DNA from: Tenodera sinensis
Lineage: Eukaryota; Arthropoda; Insecta; Mantodea; Mantidae
Direction of reading: 5' to 3'
DNA length: 64,000 nucleotides
NCBI GenBank assembly: GCA_030765045.1
Contig: CM060967.1
Location: forward strand, 18,246,284 to 18,310,283
Below the pieces are notes generated by a model. The model searched no databases. It worked only from the letters and a program-made list of their open reading frames with translations, and was not told where the DNA came from. Shown one piece after another: positions 47,010-58,450 of this stretch; position 1 is the stretch's first letter; every line of letters begins with the position of its first letter. The position numbers and the translations under genes were made by a program.

Positions 47010-47250
47010 GCGAGTGATGCATTTTTTGTAGAATGAACCATTTCGGAGATATTTTGTGTCATTTATTTGTATTGTCCAATATTATATTTTTATCAAATGG
47101 GAGGTCATTGGTCAGTTTTTCTCTGTGGCCAAGCAAAGAGAACGGAATATCAAAGTCTCACATAGCGACCAGCTTTTAAAAATTTGATCATCACTTAAGT
47201 AGAGATTATATTATTTTTCTACAATTATTTTCAATGTTTTTTTAATTCTT
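47010..47250 (-). repeat. family A diverged fragment, reverse
   Basis: GTAGAATGAACCATTTCGG, GAGATATTTTGTGTC and AAGCAAAGAGAACGGAAT, with an extra TCACATAGCGACCAGC stretch that is also seen at 56895-57150. These two define a subfamily. Confidence 0.65.
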
Positions 47251-47799
47251 GTACGTTAGTTACCCTCATTCTAAATAGCACAGTGTAAATTTCAATGGAA
47301 TTGAGGCTGTAGTTCTTCAGCTGTAGTCTATTTCCTATTTTTCTTATCGACCATCTGAAACCTATGCAAAAACTCCTTGCAGTACAATGTTTGTTCAATC
47401 AGTACCACTTCGTCATATTAATACGTATTTAAACTCCTAAGAAGTGATTCTAGAATGCTTTTTTCTTTTTGTACTTTGAAGAACAATATATTAATTATAA
47501 TCACTAATGAATATATTGCAGCCTAAAAGTAAACAGTTTTAGATTAATGGCACCACTGCACCCATGTTGTAGCCCCAAGTGGAAACTATGTTGTCTTTAG
47601 ATATCACTCTGGAGCAGTGGTGCCAGGGTTCATGAAAAAGTAAAGAAAACTATGCTGCTTAGGTTTATTTCTCATATAAAAAAGTGTCATTCTGAGAAAC
47701 ATTAATACAGGCTAATATACCTGATGCAAAGGCTTAAAATTGTCCAGCCTTAGAAAAGACCTAGAACACCGTAAAAATATATTATCTACTGTCTATATG
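47251..47799. other. no recognisable feature
   Basis: No supported feature. Confidence 0.4.
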
Positions 47800-47955
47800 T
47801 CTACCATATTCCCCTTGTACCTACAAGAAAATAAACAATAAGATAATTTGTACAAATGTTTATCTGTATTAACATGAATTAGACATAGCAACAGGTGTCT
47901 TTAAGAATAGTTCGCACAAGAGTGAATAGAGAAAGTTATGTGAGTGTAAGACACA
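47800..47955 (-). repeat. family A end fragment, reverse
   Basis: CCATATTCCCCTTGTACC, AAGATAATTTGTACAAATG and TAGAGAAAGTTATGTGAGTG. Confidence 0.75.
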
Positions 47956-48191
47956 AGTTTGCTTTGTACTTTGTTCTATTACAATACAACCCTTTGCGAG
48001 ACACAAAGCTGCGAAAACGAAAAAGCAATGCCGAAAAAACCGCGTTCCGTTTTAGGTAGATAGTTTTTTACTTTCTTTACTGGTAAGAAGGGGCAGTATT
48101 GTATTCCACCCAAAAATTCGATGTTGAGATTTCACCGGAAAAAGGTTTTGAGGCCCCCTGAATAAAAAAAAAACATTTTTAGAACAAGGTT

Positions 48192-48193
<2 letters not shown>

Positions 48194-48254
<61 letters not shown>
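48194..48254. repeat. (CT)n microsatellite in family A slot
   Basis: About 30 CT units between AGAACAAGGTTTCC and GTGTCAATCTGTGGAC. Confidence 0.95.
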
Positions 48255-48258
<4 letters not shown>

Positions 48259-48572
48259 CAATCTGTGGACAGCATAACTCAAAAACGAAAAGTAGGTTAA
48301 AAACCAAAGTTGGTATTTAAGTTCAATGTCGTTTAAGGATGCGACACGAAGTTTTTGAAGAAAATAGTCCCACCTTAAACTACCCTTTACTTGGAAAATG
48401 TTTCTGTAAATTTTGATTTTCTTAAAAATGGCTAACGATTTCTATTAAAATATCATATGTTTTAAGATATTTTTATGACAAATGAAATGTATATCTTGAA
48501 TTTTCTGGCTATAGCCCCTGTAGTCGTATTTACTCTGGACGACGTTTGCATAACTGGTAAACCGTTAGAAAT

Positions 48573-48643
48573 TATTTTATTGACCCGCGACCAGAGTTAT
48601 TGGGATCAGTAGGCCAGTGTCTAACTAAGGCACCCAGACCGAC
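48573..48643 (-). mobile_element. 71-bp tRNA-like insert with 13-bp TSD
   Basis: GTAAACCGTTAGA occurs at 48560-48572 and 48644-48656; the uninterrupted copy near 56496 has it once. On the minus strand the insert reads GGTGCCTTAGTTAGACAC, GGCCTACTGATCCC, CTGGTCGCGGGTCAAT and an A/T-rich end, like a tRNA-derived SINE head with no body. The comparison with intact copies makes the insertion certain; the tRNA origin is inferred. Confidence 0.8.
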
Positions 48644-49056
48644 GTAAACCGTTAGAGATAGACAAAATCATACTATGCAAAAAAATGTAGATATTGCTAA
48701 AATACACAATTCATGTCTAAACAAAATTTTTAGAGTGACCATTTCGGAGATATTCCTTGTTATGTGTGTGAGTTTGGGAAAACTTAAAAACTTTCGAGAA
48801 ATATAACATCGTTGTCCATTCTTTTATATGTTAAGTGTGCAAAGAGAAGGAATCTCAAAGCTTTAAAAGATTTGACTATCGCTCAAAGCCTACTGTATTC
48901 TAATATTCCCCTTGCACCTACAAGGAAATAAGCAATAAGATAATTTGTACAAATGTTTATCTCAACTAACGCGAAGAAGATATAGGAATAAGAGTTTGTA
49001 AGAATGGTTGGTTCAAGAGTAGAGAAAGTTATGTGAGTGCAACACATCAGATTTTT

Positions 49057-49168
49057 TATATTCAGGGGGCCTCAAAACATGTATTTTTGGTGAAATCTCG
49101 ACATCGAAGTTTTGGTGGAGTACAATACTTCCTCTACTTTACCATACGTAGTAGAGAAAGTAAAAATA
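49057..49168 (+). repeat. family A slot-side end, forward
   Basis: TCAGGGGGCCTCAAAACATG, GTGAAATCTCGACATCG, GGTGGAGTACAATACTTCC and GTAGTAGAGAAAGTAAAAA. It is joined directly to the outer end of the preceding reverse copy. Confidence 0.8.
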
Positions 49169-49563
49169 AATTTTAGCTGATCATTTTTGGATGCAGGACA
49201 TTCCTGTTGGTCATGAAGGTTCACTTGTCGGCCTTTAACACAACTAACAGCACTGGAGTAGGACCTCCTAAATACCGGACGGACCTGACACTGTGATTCA
49301 AGATGGCGGCCTATGTGGTGGGAACTACTTATAAACAACTCGTCTACAGGCTACTATTTCAACGCAGTAAAATAAAAATGTTGTGTAATAACACGCCTAT
49401 TTTGTGAATATGGGCTGTGTTAAACACAAAAACACTGTCTTAAACATAACCTCAGGTAAACAAAAAAGGATAACATGTAATATTAAGCGATAACCCATGG
49501 GCAATGAAATATATAACCTTAAATATCATTATAACTGCTGAGGCTTTCACGGCCGGCATTATC

Positions 49564-49605
49564 AACTATGTTAAGTAGATTTTCCGGGTTTGTGGGCCGT
49601 GGTCG
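49564..49605 (+). repeat. 5' arm of PLE inverted repeat
   Basis: AACTATGTTAAGTAGATT, then TTCCGGGTTTGTGGGCCG and TGGTCG. The reverse complement recurs at 51839-51880 with one mismatch (TTAAC versus TTAGC). Confidence 0.92.
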
Positions 49606-49613
49606 CTCAGTCC

Positions 49614-51612
49614 ATGAACGCTACGTTTGAACAAACTGTTGATCGGCAAAAGAAAAAGTTCAACATCTGTACCAGTACTCACAAGACGCCTAAGTTGGAC
49701 CCGTCACGTGTTGTCGTCAACCTGACGGATCGCACACTTACTAAGGCAGAAACTTCACTGTTGTCCAAAGGGAGCAACTTTGCAGTCACCCCATCTCACA
49801 TACCGGTGGAAGATATAGCCAATGTGGAGCCCGCACTTCGATTGCTGCAGCCACATCAAGCTGAAGAACTAAGAGGTGAAACCGCACGTATTCTGTGCAG
49901 GACCCCAGCCCCCAAGAACAACCTGACCACCTTAGAGAAGAAAGCGATCAAAACCTTAAATGCAGATGACAGCATCGTCATCCTCCAGGCAGACAAGGGG
50001 AATGCTACGGTAGTAATGTCTAAGGAGGCATACAACACGAAAATCTCAGAACTACTGGACCCGGGTACCTACAAGAAGCTTGGGAAGGATCCAACCTCGC
50101 GCATTTTAAGAACGACCAACAACCTTATAAAGAGCTCCACGATAGCAGATAACATCAAACATCAAACCTGCAAGAGCGAAGCTTTACCGCCAAGGCTCTA
50201 TGGACTGCCGAAAATCCACAAAGATGACGTTCCATTACGACCCATCGTTAGTACTGTTGGATCACCCACATATAACATTTCCAAGTATCTGGCTACTCTA
50301 TTACAGGAACACATTGGCAACACCCCATCCTACATCAAAAACTCCAGGCACTTCGTAGAGAAACTGAAGACCATACAACTGGGGGCAGACGACCGCCTTG
50401 TCAGTTTCGATGTCATTTCTTTATTCACCAAGGTTCCGATTACAGAGGCACTACAACACATTGCCGAACTTTTTCCGCCCGACATCACCAGTCTTTTTCG
50501 TCACTGCCTAACCACAAGCTACTTCCAGTGGAACAACACTTTCTATGAACAGATAGACGGCGTTGCCATGGGCAGCCCTTTAAGCCCGGTAGTTGCAAAT
50601 TTTTTCATGGAGAAGTTTGAGGAAGAAGCGCTAAGAAGCGCTACATATAAACCAAAAACCTGGCTTAGGTATGTGGACGACACCTTCATTATTTGGAGCC
50701 ATGGGGAGGAAAAACTAGAAGCCTTTTTTCATCATCTAAATAGCCAAAACCGTGCCATACAGTTCACCATGGAAAAGGAAACAAACAAGTCTTCTTTTCC
50801 TGGATGTCCTAGTGACAAGAGAAGCTGATTCACGTCTGGGTCACACAGTTTATCGCAAACCTACTCATACTGATAGGTACCTCCATAAAACCTCGAACCA
50901 TCATCCAAGACAAAAATTGGGCATAATCAAAACCCTTTCCGAACGGGCCAAGAAGATTTGTGAGCCACAAAAGCTGAATAAAGAAATCCGACATCTTAAC
51001 AAGGCCCTCATCAGCAACGGTTATACACACAAGGAAATTACAAGAGCTCTCCATCCGAGGTACCCGTCAGTCCAAAAAGACCGGAGGAAGCAAACCCTGA
51101 GTACCATCTATTTACCATACATCCATAAGGTAACAGACCGAATAGGAAGACTGCTGCAGCAGTACAACATTAGGACTATTTATAGGCCAACAAAGAAAGT
51201 CAAAGATTTATTTAACTCCGTTAAGGATAAAAGACATCCACACTGCACAGCCGGTGTTTACAAAATACCATGTAGCTGTGGACAAGTATATATAGGCACC
51301 ACCATGCGGAGTATCAGCACTCGACTAAAAGAACATGAAAGACATAGCCGGTTGGGGCAGACGGACAAGTCAGCGGTGGCAGAACACTCTCTATTGTTCG
51401 GCCACGACGTGAACTACAAAGACACGGAGGTACTCTCAAGGACAAGCCACTACCAGGCTCGCTAGACTCGGGAAGCGATAGAGATTTTTATGCATAAAAA
51501 CTCCTACAATCGAAAAGAAGAGAGACAACAGATAAGCAAAACTTGGCTCCCGGCTCTAATAAGAGGGAGAAGAAAACCCGAAACACCGAAAGCTTTCTCC
51601 TTTATACCATGA
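49614..51612 (+). pseudogene. Penelope-like RT with GIY-YIG endonuclease, frameshifted
   Basis: From ATG 49614 the frame reads NLTDRTLTKAETSLLSKGSN, then IVILQADKGNATVVM (the DKG motif typical of this class), LYGLPKIHKDDVPLRPIVS, LVSFDVISLFTKVPI (first catalytic Asp), MGSPLSPVVANFFME and RYVDDTFIIW (Asp pair). Near 50790 a one-base change shifts the frame; FLDVLVTREADSRLGHTVYR resumes in the next. At the end, VYKIPCSCGQVYIGTTMRS and RLKEHERH form the GIY-YIG nuclease with its CxC knuckle and conserved Arg and His. TAG at 51463-51465 interrupts it before REAIEIFMHKNSYNRKE, which contains the catalytic Glu; the natural stop is TGA 51610-51612. The protein would be about 666 residues. The RT copies RNA at a target cut by GIY-YIG. 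No active protein can be made. Confidence 0.92.
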
Positions 51613-51776
51613 TCAGAGACGTCCCATTTGCCGGCATTTTGAGATCGATAATCTCATGTTGGTATTTATGAGAACGAGCGATCGTGAAAATTTGTTACCA
51701 TGGACACTAATAACAAACAAAGATTAATATGAAAGTTTGTAGTGAACTTTAATTTAGTGCAGCCGCTAATAACAGA

Positions 51777-51838
51777 AGTTGACCCTGAAGATGCTGGACG
51801 CAGTTTCCAGCGAAACGTCGGAGGAAGGTAATCCAACT
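51777..51838 (+). ncRNA. hammerhead ribozyme, PLE type
   Basis: Core: CTGAAGA (51785-51791), stem II GCTGG (51793-51797) with CCAGC (51807-51811), GAAA (51812-51815), then CGTC with predicted cleavage after C 51819. Stem I is CC (51783-51784) with GG (51820-51821), an internal loop, then AGTTG (51777-51781) with CAACT (51834-51838). The base before stem II (T 51792) is unpaired in this reading. Stem III is only A-C with G-U and has no loop, so a monomer should be weak; the palindromic ACGU lets two copies pair. Minimal hammerheads of this sort are described in Penelope-like elements. All conserved core bases are present. Confidence 0.88.
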
Positions 51839-51880
51839 CGACCACGGCCCACAAACCCGGAAAATCTACTTAGCATAGTT
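51839..51880 (-). repeat. 3' arm of PLE inverted repeat
   Basis: Reverse complement of 49564-49605 with one mismatch; it starts immediately after stem I of the ribozyme and runs to the target-site duplication. Confidence 0.92.
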
Positions 51881-51890
51881 AAATATCATT

Positions 51891-52679
51891 CATGCTAGAT
51901 AGACAAACTGCAAGCAGCATGTTACTTAAATAAAACAAATGTTGACATTGAGTTGACTCAGAATTGTTAATCATTGTTTACACTGTTTTTCACACTACTA
52001 TCTGCAGAATGCTATATACCTACACAAAAAATACTGGATGACTGATATACAAATGCTGCTATTTAGAATAATTAGCTACCTACTGAATTCAAAAGCTTTA
52101 GGGTGGAATTTTGCTTTTACTTTTGCTGAAAAATTATGATTACTCAGTTTGCAACAATAAAACAACAATAAAACTCAGCACTTCATGACACTTCATGACG
52201 GGGGAATCCACAAAAGCAGATGAAATATTAAAAATAATAACTCAAAAACAGCACTGTAAATGAAATATATGAAATACGTAACCTTAAATCAGTATTGTAA
52301 AGCAACTTTGCTATAGTCTACAGTTTTACATGCATCAACATAACACATTTCCAGAGGGTCCTGACTGGAGCTACGAGTCTCACACGTTACAATGGCGTCA
52401 CTTCATTTGTTTAATACGAATGTAACACAATTTGTTTTTGCATGTAGCTGAAAAGTAAATTCTTTAGCCCGCAAATCTGAACCACAAATTGAGAGAATTA
52501 GTGCTCGATGCAAGATGAAATAAGAAAGGCTGAAGGACTTCGTGTTTTATTGATTAATCAATGCAAATTCAATTTGTTTGTGTTTCCTTAAAGTAGCATC
52601 TCTGCCATTTCCTCGGAACGCAGTGCGTGCATTCACTTTTTTTTTTTTTGGAAAGGAATTGGGAAGTAAAAAGGAAGAA
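51891..52679. other. no recognisable feature
   Basis: No supported feature. Confidence 0.4.
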
Positions 52680-52694
52680 GGGGGGGGGGGGGGG
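52680..52694. repeat. poly(G) run
   Basis: 15 G residues followed by AGGGG; a short T run lies about 40 bases upstream. Confidence 0.9.
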
Positions 52695-52914
52695 AGGGGA
52701 CGGAAAAAGCAGGGCAGGCAGCGTTTCGCGCATTATCGCAAAACCCCTCGTGTAATGACGGGCGTTTCGCTTCATCAACATAGAAGCAAACTTTAATTGC
52801 GGGTTGCCTATATACTGCTGAGAAGAGCGGCTTTCCGAGATGAAACATGAAAACTTATACCGACTTTCTTCTCGCGCCCATAACTAACAAAGTGTTCTAG
52901 AAGCACATATTTTC

Positions 52915-53868
<954 letters not shown>

Positions 53869-53943
53869 CGCCATTAACTTCATCAATCAAATTTAGCGTT
53901 GAGAAGAATTTTCTCTCACTGAAATCGAGAATACACCAATAAA

Positions 53944-54815
53944 AATCTGATGTGTTGCCCTCACATGACTTTCTCTACTCTTGTACTAACCATTCTTATA
54001 AACTCTTATTCCTATATCTTCTCCGTGTTAGTTAAAATAAACATTTGTATAAATTATCTTATTGCTTATTTCCTTGTAGGTGCAAGGGGAATATTAGAAT
54101 ACAGCAGGCTTTGTGCGATAATCAAATATTTTAAAGCTTTGATATTCCGTTCTCTTTGCACACGTAACATATAAAAAAATGAACAACGATGACCCATTTC
54201 ACGAAAGTTGTAATTTTTTCCAAAACTCACACACATAACAAGGACTATCTCCGAAATGGTTCACCCTACAAGAAAATTTATTGAGACATAAATTGTGTAT
54301 TTTACCAAGATCTACATTTTTTGTAGAGTATGATTTGGTCTATCTCTAACGGTTTACCAGTTATGCAAAAGTCGTCCAGAGTAAATACGACTACAGGGGC
54401 TATAGCCAGAAAATTCAAGATATACATTTCATTTGTCATAAAAATATCTCAAACATATGACATTTTAATCAAAATCGTTAGAGCCATTTTCAAGAATATC
54501 AAAATTTTCGAAAAAATTTTCATGTAAAGGGTAGTTTAGGGTGGCGCTATTTTCTTCAAAATCTTCGTGTCACATCCCTGAAAGACATTGTACTTAAATA
54601 CCAACTTAGGTTTTTAACCGAGTTTTCGTTTTTGAGATATGCTGTCCACAGACTGACGCACAGACTGACACACAGACACACACGGACCTTTTTAAAAAAA
54701 TGCTTTTTTTTTTTGATTCAGGGGTTCTCAAAACATGCGTTTCCGGTGAAATCTCGACATCGAATTTTTGGGTGGAATACAATACTTCCCCTACTTACCA
54801 GTAGAGAAAGTAAAA
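53944..54815 (+). repeat. family A full-length copy, forward
   Basis: Reference copy, about 870 bases: AAAAATCTGATGTGTTGCCC, CATGACTTTCTCTACTCTTG, CTTGTAGGTGCAAGGGG, CGTTCTCTTTGCACACG, CACATAACAAGGACTATC, CAAGATCTACATTTTTTG, ATAGCCAGAAAATTCAAG, TTAGAGCCATTTTCAAG, GGGTAGTTTAGGGTGG, ACCAACTTAGGTTTTTAACC, a short CACACGGACC slot, TGAAATCTCGACATCG and CCAGTAGAGAAAGTAAAAA. A 74-codon frame at its left end (53950-54174) is also open in other copies. Confidence 0.88.
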
Positions 54816-54959
54816 ATATTGGAATCTCTGTCAATCATTATCATCTCTATAAGATTAGGCAGTTGTCATTTCCATTTCACCAAGCATCAGCGCAAAGTTC
54901 TCGAAATGTCAATGGAAACATATTTTGGAACCCTCTGTATAAAAGAGCTAGTTTAGTGA

Positions 54960-55050
54960 AAGTTCTGTGTGTCAATCTCTAGATCTTTCTACCTGTCTCT
55001 GTGAACAGTATAAATCAAAACGAAAAGTCGGTTAAAACTAAAAGCTATAA
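54960..55050 (-). repeat. family A scrap, reverse
   Basis: GTGAACAGTATAAATCAAAA and CGAAAAGTCGGTTAAAAC match the segment beside the slot. Confidence 0.5.
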
Positions 55051-55989
55051 TTTTTTCTTCCTATTAGAGACTGGTGGTATTTTTGGACAATTAGAGTTTA
55101 TAACATTATAAAACTTTGGATATGTTTTAATTTTTAAGACGCATGGAGTGTTTTGAACGCGAAGTTATTTTAGCATTGTGAATAAATTGAATAATTAATT
55201 CCCTCAAAACTATAAAACAGACTGTGCTGGAACTTTGTGTGCTAGTTTTTAACACAAACACCCTTAAATGCGCAGAGTATTTATTTCACACATATCAAAA
55301 TGTAGAACATTCAAATTTCTGTCCCAGGGTCGCATAAAATCCATATTTGTGTGAGGATCACTAGATAAGTACTGAGACACGGAATATTGGTTAACCCCTG
55401 GAGAAAACATTGTTGCTGCGTTGAAATAGCTGACTCAAGAATTGCAACGGCAGCAAGAAAAGCTCCGTGAAGTCATTCATTTTCCCTCATTTTATGTTTA
55501 TATCCTGTTAAGTATGAACGTTCTTGTGAGCGCGGTTTGGAGAATTTAAGAGGGAGGGGGGGGGGGGGGGCTACAATCTGTAAAACATGAAGAGAAACTG
55601 GCAGATCACAACAGTAGTGACTGAGAAAAAACATCACCGACGTGAAAGCAATGTTTAGGGAAGACTCTAAACCTACCTAAAAGGACATTGAGGTGTCATT
55701 AAGTATTGGTTCGGCGAGGGTTTTAACCATGCTTTATTATCATCTTTGTGGTATTTATTTATTCATTCATTCTTTTTTCAAAATGGATGCTTAATAATTT
55801 TAATGAGGCACAGAAGCTTCACACGGGAGACTGCTGCAACAAATGCTGCAAATATTTTAACTGTTGATCGTTCATCGTGTTCCAGACAGCCGGATATTCG
55901 ATAACTAAACGTGGATCGATTAATCTGACCCTGAAGCAATCCAATCGCCCATTAAGAGATTTAGGAGTTTTTAACAATAGTTTATACAA
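55051..55989. other. no gene; G run at 55552-55571
   Basis: A G-rich run of about 19 G (one A near its start) lies at 55552-55571. Otherwise no supported feature. Confidence 0.5.
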
Positions 55990-56030
55990 GGTGAGTAGAG
56001 AAAGTCATGTGAGTGCACACATCAGATGCT
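55990..56030 (-). repeat. family A outer-end scrap
   Basis: AGTAGAGAAAGTCATGTGAG and CACACATCAGATGC only. Confidence 0.6.
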
Positions 56031-56052
56031 TTTCCTTGAAGTCGTCACTCAT

Positions 56053-56893
56053 TTTTACTTTCTCTACTGCTAAGTAGGGGAAGTATTGTATTCCACCCAA
56101 AAATTCGATGTCGAGATTTCACCGGGAATATATGTTTTGAGGACCCCTGAATAAAAAAAAAAAAAAAAAGGCATTTTTAGAAAAAGGTCCGTGTGTGTGT
56201 CTGTGTGTCTGTTAGTCTGTGGACAGCATAACTCAAAAACGAAAAGTCGGTTAAAAGCCAAACTTGGTACTTCAAGGATGCGACACGAAGATTTTGAAGA
56301 AAATGGCCCCACCCTAAACTACCCTTTACATAGAAGATTTTTCGAAAATTTTGATTTTCTTGAAAATGGCTCTAACGATTTTGATTAAAATGTCATATGT
56401 TTGAGATATTGTTATGACAAATGAAATATATATCTTGAATTTTCTGGCTATAGCCCCTGTAGTCGTATTTACTCTGGGCGACTTTTGCATAACTGGTAAA
56501 CCGTTAGAGATAGACCAAATCATACTATACAAAAAATGTAGATCTTGCTAAAATACACAATTTATGTGCCAATAAATTTTCTTGTAGGGTGATATTCCTT
56601 GTTATGTGTGTGAGTTTCGGAAAACTTAGAACTTTAGCGAAATGCAACAACGTTGTTCATTTTTTATATGTTAATCGTGCAAAGGGAACGGAATCTCAAA
56701 GGTCAAAAAGATTTGACTGTCGCACAAAGCCTTCTGTATTCTAATATTCCCCTTGTACCTACAAGGACATAAGCAGTAAGATAATTTGTACGAATGTTTA
56801 TCTTAACTAACAGGGAGATATAGGAATAAGAGTTTGTAAGAATGGTTAGTACAAGAGTAGAGAAAGTCATGTGAGTGCAACATATCAGATTTT
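56053..56893 (-). repeat. family A full-length copy, reverse
   Basis: TTTTTACTTTCTCTACTGC to GAGTAGAGAAAGTCATGTG and CATATCAGATTTTTT. It contains a short GTGTGTGTGTC slot and a 19-base A run (about 56151-56169) near the slot-side end. It holds the single GTAAACCGTTAGA that is duplicated at 48560. Confidence 0.88.
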
Positions 56894-56894
56894 T

Positions 56895-57150
56895 TCTCTT
56901 GGCATGCAAAGAGAACTAAATTTCAACGCCATCACGTAGCGATCAACTGTTAAAAGATTTGACTATCACTTAAAGTCTGCTGTATTTCCATTTTCCTCTT
57001 CTACCTACAAGGAAATATTACAATAAAACAATTCTATAAGTTTTCCTCTGAATTAAATTAAAGTGGTTAAAAAGATACGATTTTGTAAGGAAAGTTCAAG
57101 CATGAGTAGAGAAAGTAATGTGAACATACGTCATAAGATATTATTCTGGA
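56895..57150 (-). repeat. family A diverged subfamily copy, reverse
   Basis: GCATGCAAAGAGAACTAAAT, TCACGTAGCGATCAAC, TTCTACCTACAAGGAAATA and GAGTAGAGAAAGTAATGTGA. It carries the CACGTAGCGATC insert seen at 47010-47250. Confidence 0.65.
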
Positions 57151-58374
57151 ACTTTTCCTTAACCTATTAAGGCTCATGTAAAAATTTCCTTTTCGGTCCT
57201 TTATCCATGTAAGCATTCTCTCAGTTTACTGTCTTTGAAGAACTCAGGTGGTATATGGGACGTAAAACTGTGAAAACGTTATCATTAATTAGTAATCACT
57301 AATTATTTAATTTTGTGCGTGTTATTTCATTTGAAGGTTATAAAATATCTGCTCATAATGCACTTCGTTTGTTTTTATAACATGCTTGAAGTTTCCTTAC
57401 AGACCATCAAATGTCTCATATACATAGAATAGTTAAGAAAATACAACCATCTTTCGGAATTCTCTGACGAGTTTGTTGTTCTTTGTTTGATGATGCTTGT
57501 GGCACGTTTTCTAAGTCTATGTATCATAAAGGGGAAATAAATATAAGTGAAAAAACGCCGTATAACACCCAATACGTTAAAACACAAACCGGACAGCTTA
57601 CAAAATATTTGTGTTTGTTTTAGCGCCTGTCGCTGTCTTGTGCTCCATAATTCTCTGAGAAGCACACATAGCACATACATCTTCACAACGGAAATACGGA
57701 GGCAAAGTTTGTGTTGTGTAGTATTTCGAGGACTTGCTACTGTGTGAAGTTTAGATGTGCGGTATAGTGTGTTTCAGAAGCGGGCGTTCAGGCTCTCATA
57801 ATGGCCGAGATGATACATTCACATTGGTTTCACCACGCATTCTTCGTTAACCTGTTCTTACAAAAGTTAACCCTTCTATCTACTCGTGTTAATAGGTTAA
57901 ATATGCTACTTAATGACTCACCGTTCCACAAACTACCGGGAGAGCAAAAAACCTCAGAACCGGCTGCGTGGTGTTTTGCTTGTCGCCATCCTCGGCGCTC
58001 GTTGCCGTCTGCCGCTATCATAGAAAGGCGCAAGTGAAACCATACAACACTTTTAAAAGTACTTTAAACACCTGGGAACACACCTCACTCTCAACGAGGA
58101 GTTGTCAAACTTTCAGTACACACACTGACATATCCAATACGAGTCGGGTTGAACCTCCAAGTCGCAGAGGTGGCTAGGCAGTTATGATAACTTGAGTGTA
58201 CAGAGACTTTAGGGTTTTCAGGCGCTATAGATGGAACTTGCGAGCAAGCGAACGAATTTATGTGACAACCTTATACAAGCCAGTCATAGCTCTCAAAACT
58301 CGTGAGGAATTTAGGACACCAAATAAGGCACCCCACAGAGGCGACATCTTTAAATGTATGACTACTACTGTAAT
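57151..58374. other. no recognisable feature
   Basis: Frames at 57375-57747 overlap on both strands and match nothing. A family-B-like TACATTCACATTGG occurs at 57814, too short to call. Confidence 0.4.
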
Positions 58375-58415
58375 GGTATAAGCAGGCCCGAATTTAGGAC
58401 CTCTGACGACCCTGG

Positions 58416-58450
<35 letters not shown>

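Larger units (their letters stand above)
48062..49056 (-). repeat. family A full-length copy, reverse
   Basis: One of the most complete copies: TTTTTTACTTTCTTTACTGG, GTATTGTATTCCACCCAAA, the CT slot, CAGCATAACTCAAAAACG, AAAGTTGGTATTTAAG, ACACGAAGTTTTTGAAG, the 71-bp insert, GTGACCATTTCGGAGATA, AAGAGAAGGAATCTCAAAG, GAATGGTTGGTTCAAGAG and GCAACACATCAGATTTTT. No protein is encoded. Confidence 0.88.
49519..51890 (+). mobile_element. Penelope-like element with 12-bp TSD
   Basis: TTAAATATCATT at 49519-49530 and 51879-51890 brackets 49531-51878. The insert has a short 5' leader, one reverse transcriptase/GIY-YIG coding region, a 3' UTR, a hammerhead ribozyme, and a 42-base 3' end that is the inverted copy of part of the 5' leader. 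Penelope-like elements lack the LINE endonucleases and are known for RT plus GIY-YIG, hammerhead motifs and odd terminal repeats. The element is nearly full length for its minimal type, with coding lesions. Confidence 0.93.
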
